Source: Anas platyrhynchos | Taxonomy: Eukaryota; Chordata; Aves; Anseriformes; Anatidae | Direction: 5' to 3' | DNA length: 64,000 bases | NCBI RefSeq assembly: GCF_047663525.1 | Contig: NC_092603.1 | Location: forward strand, 5,795,001-5,859,000 | Part shown: one piece after another, positions 20,490-34,250 of the stretch | Layout: each line of letters opens with the position of its first letter | How positions within the stretch are numbered: the first letter of the stretch is position 1 | Notes under the pieces: model-generated | Told to the model about the DNA's origin: nothing | Seen by the model: the letters and a program-made list of their open reading frames with translations, nothing else | Databases searched by the model: none | Position numbers and translations under genes: made by a program

Positions 20490-23400
20490 ATGCACCTTGA
20501 CAATCCGTGTACGCTACTTCACATTAAGATTAAATATAGGCCTAGCCGGCATGAGAGAAGACTAAAAAAACGGGCCCCAGAAAACGCGTTGCGAGCCCCT
20601 TTCGCCCATCCAAAAGTGCTGCCAAAGGAAGGCTTTGGGTAAAAGAGAACTCCCCAGGGGAGCCTTTACGCAGTCCCACATGCAACTGGACCCTCTGGGT
20701 TCACTGTTTCCGAGCATCCCTAAACATAACCCTAGCCGTCATCGGAGATGAGTAAAAAATCAGGCCCCAGGAAATGCGTTCTGAGCCCCTTTGGACCATC
20801 CAAAAGTGCCCCCAAAGGAAGGCTTTGGGTACAAGTGAACTCCCCAGGGGAGCCTTTACGCAGCCCCACATGAAACTGGACCCTCTGGGTTCACTGTTTC
20901 CGAGCATCCCTAAACATAACCCTAGCCGTCATCGGAGATGAGTGAAAAATCAGGCCCCAGGAAATGCGTTCTGAGCCCCTTTGGACCATCCAAAAGTGCC
21001 CCCAAAGGAAGGCTTTGGGTACAAGTGAACTCCCCACGGGAGCCTTTACGCAGCCCCACATGACACTGGACCCTCCGGGTTCGGTGTTTCCGAGCATCCC
21101 TATATATAGCCCTAGCCGTCATCGGAGACGAGTGAAAAATCAGGCCCCAGGAAATGCGTTCCGAGCCCTTTTTGCCCATCCAAAAGTGCCCCCCGAGAAA
21201 GGCTTTGGGTACAAGTGGACTCCCCAGGGGAGCCTTTACGCAGCCCCACATGCAACTGGACCCTCCGGGTTCGCTGTTTCCGAGCAACCCTAAATAAAGC
21301 CCTAGCCGGCATGGGAGAAGACTGAAGAAGCGGGCCCCAGAAAACGCGCTGCAAGCCCCTTTGGACCATCCAAAAGTAACCCCAAAGGAAGGCTTTGGGT
21401 ACAAGTGAACTCCCCAGGGGAGCCTTTACGCAGCCCCACATGCAACTGGACCCTCCTGGTTCGATTCTTCCGAGCAACCCTAAATATATCACTAGCCGGC
21501 ATGGGAGAAGACTGAAAACCCGGGCCCCAGAAAACGCGTTGCAATCCCCTTTGGACCATCCAAAAGTTTCACAAAAAGGAAGACTTTGGGTACAAGAGAA
21601 CTCCCCAGGGGAGCCTTTACGCAGCCCCACATGCAACTGGACCCTCCGGGTTCGCTGTTTCCGAGCATCCCTAAACATATCCCTAGCAGGCATCGAACAC
21701 GACTGAAAAATCAGGCCCCAGGAAATGCGTTCCGAGCCCTTTTCACCCATCCAAAAGTGCCTGCAAAGGAAGGCTTTGGGTACAAGTGAACACCGCAGGG
21801 GAGCCTTTACGCAGCCCCACATGCAACTGGACCCTCCGGGTTCGCTGTTTCCGAGCGTCCCTAAACATAGCCCTAGCTGGCATCGATGACGAGTGAAAAA
21901 TCAGGCCCCAGGAAATGCGTTACGAGCCCTTTTCGCCCATCCAAAAGTGCCCCCAAAGGAAGGCTTTGGGTACAAGAGAACTCCCCAGGGGAGCCTTTAG
22001 GCAGCCCCACATGCAACTGGACCCTCCGGTTTCGCTGTTGCCGAGCATCCCTAAACATATCCCTAGCCGGCATCGAAGACGACTAAAAAATCAGGCCCCA
22101 GGAAATGAGTTGCGAGCCGTTTTCACCCATCCAAAAGTGCCCCCAAAGGAAGGCTTTGGGTACAAGTGAACTCCCCAGGGGAGCCTTTACGCAGCCCCAC
22201 ATGCAACTGGACCCTCCGGGTTCGCAGTTTCTGAGCATCCCTAAACATAGCCCTAGCCGGCATCGTGACGACTGAAAAATCAGGCCTCAGGAAATGCGTT
22301 CCGAGCCCTTTTCGCACATCCAAAATTGCCCCCAAAGGAAGGCTTTGGGAACAAGAGAACTCTTCAGGGGAGCCTTTACGCAGCCCCACATGCAACTGGA
22401 CCCTCCGGGTTCGCTGTTTCTGAGCATCCCTAAACATAGCCCTAGCCGGCATCGAAGGCGGCTGAAAAATCAGGCCCCAGGAAAGGAGTTGTGAGCCGTT
22501 TTCACCCATCCAAATGTGCCCCCAAAGGAAGGCTTTGGGTACAAGTGAACTCCCCAGGGGAGCCTTTACGCAGCCCCACATGCAACTGGACCCTCCGGGT
22601 TCGCTGTTTCCGAGCATCCCTAAACATAGCCCTTGCCGGCATCAAAGACGACTGAAAAATCAGGCCCCAAGAAATGCGTTCCGAGCACTTTTCGCCCATC
22701 CAAATGTGCCCCCAAAGGAAGGCTTTGGGTACAAGATAACTCCCCAGGGGAGCATTTACGCAGCCCCACATGCAACTGGACCCTCCGGGTTCGATTTTTC
22801 CGAGCAACCCTAAATATATCACTAGCCGGCATGGGAGAAGACTGAAAACCCGGGCCCCAGAAAACGCGTTGCAAGCCCCTTTGGACCATCCAAAAGTGTC
22901 ACCAAAGGAAGGCTTTGGGTACAAGTGAACTCCCCAGGGGAGCCTTTAAACAGCCCCACATGCAACTGGACCCTCCGGGTTCGCTGTTTCCGAGCATCCC
23001 TAAACATAGCCCTTGCCGGCAACAAAGACGACTGAAAAATCAGGCCCCAAGAAATGCGTTCCGAGCACTTTTCGCCCATCCAAATGTGCCCCCAAAGGAA
23101 GACTTTGGGTACAAGAGAACTCCCCAGGGGAGCCTTTACGCAGCCCCACATGCAACTGGACCCTCCGGGTTCGATTTTTCCGAGCAACCCTAAATATATC
23201 CCTAGCCGGCATGGGAGAAGACTGAAAACCCGGGCCCCAGAAAACGCGTTACATGCCCCTTTGGACCATCCCAAAGTGTCACCAAAGGAAGGCTTTAGGT
23301 ACAAGTGAACTCCCCAGGGGAGCCTTTACGCAGCCCCACATGCAACTGCACCCTCCGGGTTCGCTGTTCATGAGCAAACCTAAACGTAGCCCTAGCCGTC

Positions 23401-24151
23401 ATCGGAGAAACTGAAAAATTAGGCCCCAGGAAATGCGTTGCAAGCCCCTTTGGACCATCCAAAAGTGCCCCCAAAGGAAGGCTTTGGGTACATCTGAAGT
23501 TCACAGGGGAGCCTTTACGCAGCCCCATATGCAACTGGACCCTCCGGGTTCGCTGTTCCTCAGCAAACCTAAACGTAGCCCTAGCCGTCATCGGAGACGA
23601 GTGAAAAATCAGGCCCCAGGAAATGCGTTGCGAGCCCTTTTCGCCCATCCAAAAGTGCTCCCAAAGGAAGGCTTTGGGTACAAGAGAACTCCCCAGGGGA
23701 GCCTTTACGCAGCCCCACATGCAACTGGACCCTCCGGGTTCGCTGTTTCTGAGCATCCCTAAACATAGCCCTAGCCGGCATCGAAGAGGAGTGAAAAATC
23801 AGGCCCCAGGAAATGCGTTCCGAGCACTTTTCGCCCATCCAAAAGTGCCCCCAAAGGAAGGCTTTGGGTACAAGTGAACTCCCCAGGGGAGCCTATACGC
23901 AGCCCCACATGCAACTGGACCCTCCGGGTTCGATTTTTTCCGAGCAACCCTATATATATCACTAGCCGGCATGGGAGAAGACTGAAAATCCTGGCCCTAG
24001 AAAACGCGTTCCAAGCCTCTTTGGCCCATCCAAAAGTGTCACAAAAGGAAGGCTTTGGGTACAAGTGAACTCCCCAGGGGAGCCTTTACGCAGCCCCACA
24101 TGCAACTGGACCCTCCGGGTTCGATTTTTCCAAGCAACCCTAAATATATCA

Positions 24152-25200
24152 CTAGCCGGCATGGGAGAAGACTGAAAACCCGGGCCCCAGAAAACGCGTT
24201 CCAAGCCTCTTCGGACCATCCAAAAGTGCCCCCAAAGGAAGGCTATCGATACAAGTCAACTCCCCAGGGGAGCCTTTATGCAGCCCCACATGCAACTGGA
24301 CCCTCCGGGTTCGCTGTTCATGAGCAAACCTAAACCTAGCCCTAGCCGTCATCTGAGACGACTGAAAAATAAGGCCCCAGGAAATGCGTTGCGAGCCCTT
24401 TTCGCCCATCCAAAAGTGCCCCCAAAGGAAGGCTTTGGGTACAAGTGAACTCCCCAGGGGAGCCTTTACGCAGCCCCACATGCAACTGGACCCTCCGGGT
24501 TTGATTTTTCCGAGCAACCCTAAATATATCACTAGCCGGCATGGGAGAAGACTGAAAACCCGGGCCCCAGAAAACGTGTTGCAAGCCCCTTTGGACCATC
24601 CAAAAATGTCACCAAATGAAGGCTTTGGGTACAAGAGAACTCCCCAGGGGAGCCTTTAGGCAGCCCCACATGCAACTAGACCCTCCGGGTTCGCTGTTCC
24701 TGAGGAAACCTAAACGTAGACATAGCCGTCATCGGAGACAAGTGAAAAATCAGGCCCCAGGAAATGCGTTCCGAGCCGTTTTCGCCCATCCAAATGTGCC
24801 CCTAAAGGAAGGCTTTGTATACAAGTCAACTCCCCAGGGGAGCCTTTACGCAGCCCCACATTCAACTGGACCCTCCGGGTTCGCTGTTTCCGAGCATCCC
24901 TAAACATAGCCCTAGCCGTCATCGGAGACAAGTGAAAAATCAGGCCCCAGGAAATGCGTTCCGAGCCCTTTTCGCCCATCCAAAAGTGCCCCCCGAGAAA
25001 GGCTTTGGGTACAAGAGAACTCCCCAGGGGAGCCTTTCGCAGCCCCACATGCAACTGGACCCTCCGGGTTCGCTGTTTCCGAGCATCCCTAAACATAGCC
25101 CTAGGTGGCTTCGAAGAGGAGTGAAAAATCAGGCCCCAGGAAATGCGTTGCGAGCCCTTTTCGCCCATCCAAAAGTGCCCCCAAAGGAAGGCTTTAGATA
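24152..25200 (+). repeat. Satellite segment duplicated at 27188-28236
   Basis: About 1 kb matching at an offset of 3036 bp (16 monomers minus 4 bp). It includes the rare monomers with CTTTGTATACAAGTCAACTC and AGGTGGCTTCGAAGAGG. The copies diverge near 25200/28236, where the right copy keeps a CCCCCCGAGAAAGG variant. Confidence 0.75.
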
Positions 25201-28200
25201 AAAGAGAACTCCCCAGGGGAGCCTTTACGCAGCCCCACATGCAACTGGACCCTCCGGGTTCGCTGTTTCCGAGCAACCCTAAATATATCCCTAGCCGGCA
25301 TGGGAGAAGACTGAAAACCCGGGCCCCAGAAAACGCGTTGCAAGCCCCTTTGGACCATCCAAAAGTGTCACCAAAGGAAGGCTTTGGGTACAAGTGAACT
25401 CCCCAGGGGAGCCTTTACGCAGCCCCAAATGGAACTGGACCCTCTGGGTTCGCTGTTTCCGAGCAACCCTAAATATATCCCTAGCCGGCATGGGAGAAGA
25501 CTGAAAAACCGGACCCCAGAAAACGCGTTACATGCCCCTTTGGACCATCCCAAAGTGTCACCAAAGGAAGGCTTTAGGTACAAGTGAACTCCCCAGGGGA
25601 GCCTTTACGCAGCCCCACATGCAACTGCACCCTCCGGGTTCGCTGTTCATGAGCAAACCTAAACGTAGCCCTAGCCGTCATCGGAGAAACTGAAAAATTA
25701 GGCCCCAGGAAATGCGTTGCAAGCCCCTTTGGACCATCCAAAAGTGCCGCCAAAGGAAGGCTTTGGGTACAAGTGAACTCCCCATGGGAGCCTTTAGGCA
25801 GCCCCACATGCAACTGGACCCTCCGGGTTCGCTGTTTCTGAGCATCCCTAAACATAGCCCTAGCCGGCATCGTGACGACTGAAAAATCAGGCCTCAGGAA
25901 ATGCGTTCCGAGCCCTTTTCGCACATCCAAAATTGCCCCCAAAGGAAGGCTTTGGGAACAAGAGAACTCTTCAGGGGAGCCTTTACGCAGCCCCACATGC
26001 AACTGGACCCTCCGGGTTCGCTGTTTCTGAGCATCCCTAAACATAGCCCTAGCCGGCATCGATGACGAGTGAAAAATCAGGCCCCAGGAAATGCGTTGCG
26101 AGCCCTTTTCGCCCATCCAAAAGTGCTCCCAAAGGAAGGCTTTGGGTACAAGAGAACTCCCCAGGGGAGCCTTTACGCAGCCCCACATGCAACTGGACCC
26201 TCCGGGTTCGCTGTTTCCGAGCATCCCTAAACATAGCCCTAGCCGGCATCGATGACGACTGAAAAATCAGGCCCCAGGAAATGCGTTACGAGCCCTTTTC
26301 GCCCATCCAAAGTGCCCCCAAAGGAAGGCGTTGGGTACAAGAGAACTCCCCAGGGGAGCCTTTACGCAGCCCCACATGCAACTGGACCCTCCGGGTTCGA
26401 TTTTTCTGAGCAACCCTGAATATATCCCTAGCCGGCATGGGAGAAGACTGAAAACCCTGGCCCTAGAAAACGCGTTCCAAGCCTCTTTGGCCCATCCAAA
26501 AGTGTCACAAAAGGAAGGCTTTGGGTACAAGTGAACTCCCCAGGGGAGCCTTTACGCAGCCCCACATGCAACTGGACCCTCCGGGTTCGATTTTTCCAAG
26601 CAACCCTAAATATATCACTAGCCGGCATGGGAGAAGACTGAAAACCCGGGCCCCAGAAAACGCGTTCCAAGCCTCTTTGGCTTATCCAAAAGTGTCACAA
26701 AAGGAAGGCTTTGGGTACAAGTGAACTCCCCAGGGGAGCCTTTACGCAGCCCCACATGCAACTGGACCCTCCGGGTTCGATTTTTCCAAGCAACCCTAAA
26801 TATATCACTAGCCGGCATGGGAGAAGACTGAAAACCCGGGCCCCAGAAAACGCGTTCCAAGCCTCTTTGGACCATCCAAAAGGGTCACCAAAGGAAGGCT
26901 TTGGGTACAAGAGAACTCCCCAGGGGAGCCTTGACGCAGCCCCACATGCAACTGGACCCTCCGGGTTCGATGTTTCCGAGCATCCCTAAACATAGCCCTA
27001 GCCGGCATCGAAGACGACTGAAAAATCAGGCCCCAGGAAATGCGTTGCGAGCCCCTTTGGGCCATCCAAAAGTGCCCCCAAAGGAAGGCTTTGGGTACAA
27101 GAGAACTCCCCAGGGGAGCCTTTACGCAGCCCGACATGCAACTGGACCCTCCGGGTTCGATTTTTCCGAGCAACCCTAAATGTATCCCTAGCCAGCATGG
27201 GAGAAGACTGAAAACCCGGGCCCCAGAAAACGCGTTGCAAGCCCCTTTGGACCATCCAAAAGTGTCACCAAAGGAAGGCTTTGGGTACAAGTGAACTCCC
27301 CAGGGGAGCCTTTACGCAGCCCCACATGCAACTGGACCCTCCGGGTTCGCTGTTTCCGAGCATCCCTAAACATATCCCTAGCCGGCATCGAAGACGACTG
27401 AAAAATCAGGCCCCAGGAAATGCGTTGCGAGCCCTTTTCACCCATCCAAAAGTGCCCCCAAAGGAAGGCTTTGGGTACAAGTGAACTCCCCAGGGGAGCC
27501 TTTACGCAGCCCCACATGCAACTGGACCCTCCGGGTTTGATTTTTCCGAGCAACCCTAAATATATCACTAGCCGGCATGGGAGAAAACTGAAAACCCGGG
27601 CCCCAGAAAACGTGTTGCAAGCCCCTTTGGACCATCCAAAAATGTCACCAAATGAAGGCTTTGGGTACAAGTGAACTCCCCAGGGGATCCTTTAGGCAGC
27701 CCCACATGCAACTAGACCCTCCGGGTTCGCTGTTCCTGAGGAAACCTAAACGTAGACATAGCCGTCATCGGAGACAAGTGAAAAATCAGGCCCCAGGAAA
27801 TGCGTTCCGAGCCGTTTTCGCCCATCCAAATGTGCCCCTAAAGGAAGGCTTTGTATACAAGTCAACTCCCCAGGGGAGCCTTTACGCAGCCCCACATTCA
27901 ACTGGACCCTCCGGGTTCGCTGTTTCCGAGCATCGCTAAACATAGCCCTAGCCGTCATCGGAGACAAGTGAAAAATCAGGCCCCAGGAAATGCGTTCCGA
28001 GCCCTTTTCGCCCATCCAAAAGTGCCCCCCGAGAAAGGCTTTGGGTACAAGAGAACTCCCCAGGGGAGCCTTTCGCAGCCCCACATGCAACTGGACCCTC
28101 CGGGTTCGCTGTTTCCGAGCATCCCTAAACATAGCCCTAGGTGGCTTCGAAGAGGAGTGAAAAATCAGGCCCCAGGAAATGCGTTGCGAGCCCTTTTCGC

Positions 28201-31200
28201 CCATCCAAAAGTGCCCCCCGAGAAAGGCTTTAGATAAAAGAGAACTCCCCAGGGGAGCCTTTACGCAGCCCCACATGCAACTGGACCCTCCGGGTTCGCT
28301 GTTTCCGAGCATCCCTAAACATAGCCCTAGCCGTCATCGGAGACGAGTGAAAAATCAGGCCCCAGGAAATGCGTTCCGAGCCCTTTTCGCCCATCCAAAA
28401 GTGCCCCCCGAGAAAGGCTTTAGATAAAAGAGAACTCCCCAGGGGAGCCTTTACGCAGCCCCACATGCAACTGGACCCTCCGGGTTCGCTGTTTCCGAGC
28501 AACCCTAAATATATCCCTAGCCGGCATGGGAGAAGACTGAAAAACCGGGCCCCAGAAAACACGTTGCAAGCCCCTTTGGACCATCCAAAAGTGCCCCCAA
28601 AGGAAGGCTTTGGGTACAAGTGAACTCCCCAGGGGAGCCTTTACGCAGCCCCACATGCAACTGGACCATCCGGGCTCGCTGTTTCCGAGCATCCCTAAAC
28701 GTAGCCCTAGCCGTCATCGGAGACGAGTGAAAAATCAGGCCCCAGGAAATGCGTTGCGAGCCCCTTTGTACCATCCAAAAGTGCCGCCAAAGGAAGGCTT
28801 TGGATACAAGTGAACTCCCCAGGGGAGCCTTTACGCAGCCCCACATGCAACTGGACCCTCCGGGTTCGCTGTTTCCGAGCAACCCTGAATATATCCCTAG
28901 CCGGCATGGGAGAAGACTGAAAAAACGGGCCCCAGAAAACGCATTGCAAGCCCCTTTGGACCATCCAAAAGTGTCACCAAAGGAAGGCATTGGGTACAAG
29001 AGAACTCCCCAGGGGAGCCTTTACGCAGCCCCACATGCATCTGGACCCTCCGGGTTCGCTGTTTCCTAGCAACCCTGAATATATCCCTACCCGGCATGGG
29101 AGAAGACTGAAAAACCAGGCCCCAGAAAACGCATTGCAAGCCCCTTTGGACCATCCAAAAGTGCCGCCAAAGGAAGGCTTTAGGTACAAGCGAACTCCCC
29201 AGGGGAGCCTTTACGCAGCCCCACATGCAACTGGTCTCTCCGGGTTCGCTGTTTCCGAGCATCCCTAAACATAGCACTAGCCGGCATCAAAGACGACTGA
29301 AAAATCAGGCCCTGGAAAAACCGTTGCGAGTCCCTTTGGACCATCCAAAAGTGTCACCAAAGGAAGGCTTTGGGTACAAGTGATCTCCCCAGGGGAGCCT
29401 TTACGCAGCCCCACATGCAACTGGACCCTCCGGGTTCGCTGTTTCCGAGCATCCCTAAACATAGCCCTAGCCGGCATCGAAGACGACTGAAAAATCAGGC
29501 CCCAGGAAACGCGTTGCAAGCCCCTTTGGACCATCCAAAAGTGTCACCAAAGGAAGGCTTTGGGTACAAGTGAACTCCCCAGGGGAGCCTTTACTCAGCC
29601 CCACATGCAACTAGACCCTCCGGGTTCGCTGTTTCCGAGCATCCCTAAACATAGCCCTAGCCAGCATCGAAGACGACTGAAAAATCAGGCCCCAGGAAAT
29701 GCGTTCCGAGCCCTTTTCACCCATCCAAAAGTGCCCCCAAAGGAAGGCTTTGGGTACAAGTGAACTCCCCAGGGGAGCCTTTACGCAGCCCCACATGCAA
29801 CTGGACCCTCCGGGTTCGATTTTTCCGAGCAACCCTAAATATATCACTAGCCGGCATGGGAGAAGACTGAAAACCCGGGCCCCAGAAAACGCGTTGCAAG
29901 CCCCTTTGGACCATCCAAAAGTTTCACCAAAGGAAGACTTTGGGTACAAGAGAACTCCCCAGGGGAGCCTTTAGGCAGCCCCACATGCAACTGGACCCTC
30001 CGGGTTCGCTGTTTCCGAGCATCCCTAAACATATCCCTAGCAGGCATCGAACACGACTGAAAAATCAGGCCCCAGGAAATGCGTTCCGAGCCCTTTTCAC
30101 CCATCCAAAAGTGCCTGCAAAGGAAGGCTTTGGGTACAAGTGAACACCGCAGGGGAGCCTTTACGCAGCCCCACATGCAACTGGACCCTCCGGGTTCGCT
30201 GTTTCCGAGCGTCCCTAAACATAGCCCTAGCAGGCATCGATGAAGAGTGAAAAATCAGGCCCCAAGAAATGCGTTACGAGCCCTTTTCTCCCATCCAAAA
30301 GTGCCCCCGAAGGAAGGCTTTGGGTACAAGAGAACTCCCCAGGGGAGCCTTTAGGCAGCCCCACATGCAACTGGACCCTCCGGGTTCGCTGTTTCCGAGC
30401 ATCCCTAAACATAGCCCTTGCCGGCAACAAAGACAATTGAAAAATCAGGCCCCAAGAAATGCGTTCCGAGCCCATTTTCTCCATTCCAAAAGTGCCCCCA
30501 AAGGAAGGCTTTGGGTACAATTGAACTCCCCAGGGGAGCCTTTAAGCAGCCCCACATGCAACTGGACCCTCCGGGTTCGCTGTTTCTGAGAATCCCTAAA
30601 CATAGCCCTAGCCGGCATCAAAGACGACTGAAAAATCAGGCCCCAAGAAATGCATTCCGAGCCCTTTTCGCCCATCCAAATGTGCCGCCAAAGGAAGACT
30701 TTGGGTACAAGAGAAGTCCCCAGGGGAGCCTTTACGCAGCCCCACATGCAACTGGACCCTAAGGGTTCGATTTTTCCGATCAACCCTAAATATATCACTA
30801 GCCAGCATGGGAGAAGTCTGTAAACCTGGGCCCCAGAAAACGCGTTCCAAGGCTCTTTGGACCATCCAAAAGTGTCACCAAAGGAAGGCTTTGGGTACAA
30901 GTGAACTCCCCAGGGGAGCCTTTACGCAGCCCCACATGCAACTGGACCCTCCGGGTTCGCTGTTTCCGAGCATCCCTAAACATAGCCCTAGCCGGCATCG
31001 ATGACGACTGAAAAATCAGGCCCCAGGAAATGCGTTACGAGCCCTTTTCGCCCATCCAAAATTGCCCCCAAAGGAAGGCTTTGGGAACAAGAGAACTCTG
31101 CAGGGGAGCCTTTACGCAGCCCCACATGCAACTGGACCCTCCGGGTTCGCTGTTTCTGAGCATCCCTAAACATAGCCCTAGCCGGCATCGAAGGCGACTG

Positions 31201-33723
31201 AAAAATCAGGCCCCAGGAAAGGAGTTGTGAGACGTTTTCACCCATCCAAAAGTGCCCCCAAAGGAAGGCTTAGGGTACAAGTGAACTCCCCAGGGGAGCC
31301 TTTACACAGCCCCACATGCAACTGGACCCTCCGGGTTCGCTGTTTCCGAGCATCCCTAAACATAGCCCTAGCCTGCATCGATGACGACTGAAAAATCAGG
31401 CCCCAGGAAATGCGTTACGAGCCCTTTTCGCCCATCCAAATGTGCCCCCAAAGGAAGGCTTTGGGTACAAGAGAACTCCCCAGGGGAGCCTTTACGCAGC
31501 CCCACATGCAACTGGACCCTCCGGGTTCGCTGTTTCCGAGCATCCCTAAACATAGCCCTAGCCGGCATCGAAGACGACTGAAAAATCAGGCCCAAGGAAA
31601 CGCGTTGCAAGGCCCTTTGGACCATCCAAAAGTGCCCCCAAAGGAAGGCTTTGGGTACAAGTGAACTCCCCAGGGGAGCCTTTACGCAGCCCCACATGCA
31701 ACTGGACCCTCCGGGTTCGCTGTTTCCGAGCATCCCTAAACATAGCCCTAGCCGGCATCGAAGACGACTGAAAAATCAGGCCCCAGGAAACGCGTTGCAA
31801 GACGCTTTGAAACATCCAAAAGTGTCACCAAAACAAGGCTTTGGGTACAAGTGAACTCCCCAGGGGAGCCTTTAGGCAGCCCCACATGCAACTGGACCCT
31901 CCGGGTTCGCTGTTTCCGAGCATCCCTAAACATAACCCTTGCCGGCATCAAAGACGATTGAAAAATCAGGCCCCAAGAAGTGCGTTCCGAGCCCTTTTCG
32001 CCCATCCAAAAGTGCCCCCAAAGGAAGACTTTGGGTACAAGAGAACTCCCCAGGGGAGCCTTTACGCAGCCCCACATGCAACTGGATCCTCCGGGTTCGC
32101 TGGTTCCGAGCATCCCTAAACATAGCCCTAGCCGGCATCGATGACGACTGAAAAATCAGGTCCCAGGAAATGCGTTACGAGCCCTTTTCGCCCATCGAAA
32201 GTGCCCCCAAAGGAAGGCTTTGGGTACAAGTGAACTCCCCAGGGGAGCCTTTACGCAGCCCCACATGCAACTGGACCCTAAGGGTTCGATTTTTCCGATC
32301 AACCCTAAATATATCACTAGCCAGCATGGGAGAAGACTGTAAACCCGGGCCCCAGAAAACGCTTTGCAAGCCCCTTTGGACCATCCAAAAGTGTCACCAA
32401 AGGAAGGCTTTGGGTACAAGTGAACTCCCCAGGGGAGCCTTTAGGCAGCCCCACATGCAACTGGACCCTTCGGGTTCGCTGTTTCCGAGCATCCCTAAAC
32501 ATAGCCCTAGCCGGCATCGATGACGACTGAAAAATCAGGCCCCAGGAAATGCGTTACGAGCCCTTTTCGCCCATCCAAAATTGCCCCCAAAGGAAGGCTT
32601 TGGGAACAAGAGAATTCTTCAGGGGAGCCTTTACGCAGCCCCACATGCAACTGGACCCTAAGGGTTCGATTTTTCCGATCAACCCTAAATATATCCCTAG
32701 CCGGCATGGGAGAAGACTGAAAAACCGGGCCCCAGAAAACGCGTTGCAAGCCCCTTTGGACCATCCAAAAGTGCCCCCAAAGGAAGGCTTTGGGTACAAG
32801 TGAACTCCCCAGGGGAGCCTTTACGCAGCCCCACATGCAACTGGACCCTCCCAGTACGGTTTTTCCGAGCAACCCTAAATATATCACTAGCCGGCATGGG
32901 AGAAGACTGAAAACCCGTGCACCAGAAAACGCGGTGCAAGACCCTTTGGACCATCCAAGAGTGTCACCAAAGGAAGGCTTTGGGTACAAGTGAACTCCCC
33001 AGGGGAGCCTTTACGCAGCCCCACATGCAACTGGACCCTCCGGGTTCGCTGTTTCCGAGCATCCCTAAACATAGCCCTAGCCGGCATCGAAGGCGACTAA
33101 AAAACCGGCCCCAGGAAATGAGTTGCGAGCCGTTCTCACCCATCCAAATGTGCCCCCAAGGGAAGACTTTGGGTACAAGAGAACTCCCCAGGGGAGCCTT
33201 TACGCAGCCCCACATGCAACTGGACCCTCCGGGTTCGCTGGTTCCGAGCATCCCTAAGCATAGCCCTAGCCGGCATCGATGACGACTGAAAGATCAGGCC
33301 CCAGGAAAGGTGTTGCGAACCCATTTTCTCCATTCCAAAAGTGCCCCAAAAGGAAGGCTTTGGGTACAAGTGAACTCCCCAGGGGAGCCTTTACGCAGCC
33401 CCACATCCAACTGGACCCTCCGGGTTCGCTGTTTCTGAGAATACCTAAACATAGCCCTTGGCGGCATCGAAGAAGACTGAAAAATCAGGCCCCAGGAAAT
33501 GAGTTGCGAGCCCTTTTCACCCATCCAAAAGTGCCCCCAAAGGAAGGCTTTGGGTACAAGTGAACTCCCCAGGGGAGCCTTTACGCAGCCCCACATGCAA
33601 CTGCACCCTCCGGTTTCGATTTTTTCGAGCAACCCTAAATATATCACTAGCCGGCATGGGAGAAGACTGAAAACCCTGGCCCCAGAAAACGCGTTGCAAG
33701 CCCCTTTGGACCATCCAAAAGTG

Positions 33724-34250
33724 TCACCAAAGGAAGGCTTTGGGTACAATGAACTCCCCAGGGGAGCCTTTAGGCAGCCCCACATGCAACTGGACCCTCC
33801 GGGTTCGCTGTTTCCGAGCATCCCGAAATATAGCCCTTGCCGGCATCAAAGACGACTGAAAAATCAGGCCCCAAGAAATGCGTTCCGAGCACTTTTCGCC
33901 CATCCAAATGTGCCCCCAAAGGAAGACTTTGGGTACAAGAGAACTCCCCAGGGGAGCCTTTACGCAGCCCCACATGCAACTGGACCCTCCGGGTTCGATT
34001 TTTCCGAGCAACCCTAAATATATCACTAGCCGGCATGGGAGAAGACTGAAAACCCGGGCCCCAGAAAACGCGTTGCAAGCCCCTTTGGACCATCCAAAAG
34101 TGCCACCAAAGGAAGGCTTTGGGTACAAGTGAACTCCCCAGGGGAGCCTTTACGCAGCCCCACATGCAACTGGACCCTCCGGGTTCGCTGTTTCCGAGCA
34201 TCCCTAAACATATCCCTAGCCGGCATCGAAGACGACTGAAAAATCAGGCC
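33724..34250 (+). repeat. Satellite segment duplicated near 37334-37860
   Basis: Offset 3610 bp (19 monomers). The shared markers are a 1-bp deletion giving GGGTACAATGAAC and the nearby CCCGAAATATAG monomer. Right of about 34250 the best offset switches to 3420 bp (18 monomers), so one monomer was lost. Confidence 0.7.

Larger units (their letters stand above)
13022..20830 (+). repeat. Macro-repeat unit, 7809 bp (satellite plus cassette 3)
   Basis: The tandem copy of 5212-13021. Beyond 20830 the continuation differs from what follows 13021: AAGTGAACTC and CCTTTACGCAG instead of AAGAGAACTC and GCTTTACGCAG. This marks the end of the duplicated unit. Confidence 0.85.

Noticed and set aside
29434..29452. 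CENP-B-box-like site in GGTTCGCTGTTTCCGAGC of the common monomer
   Set aside because: The core needs TTCG, an A five bases on, and CGGG. Here the A is T and the end is CGAG, so two essential positions fail. A centromeric role remains open but not on this evidence.
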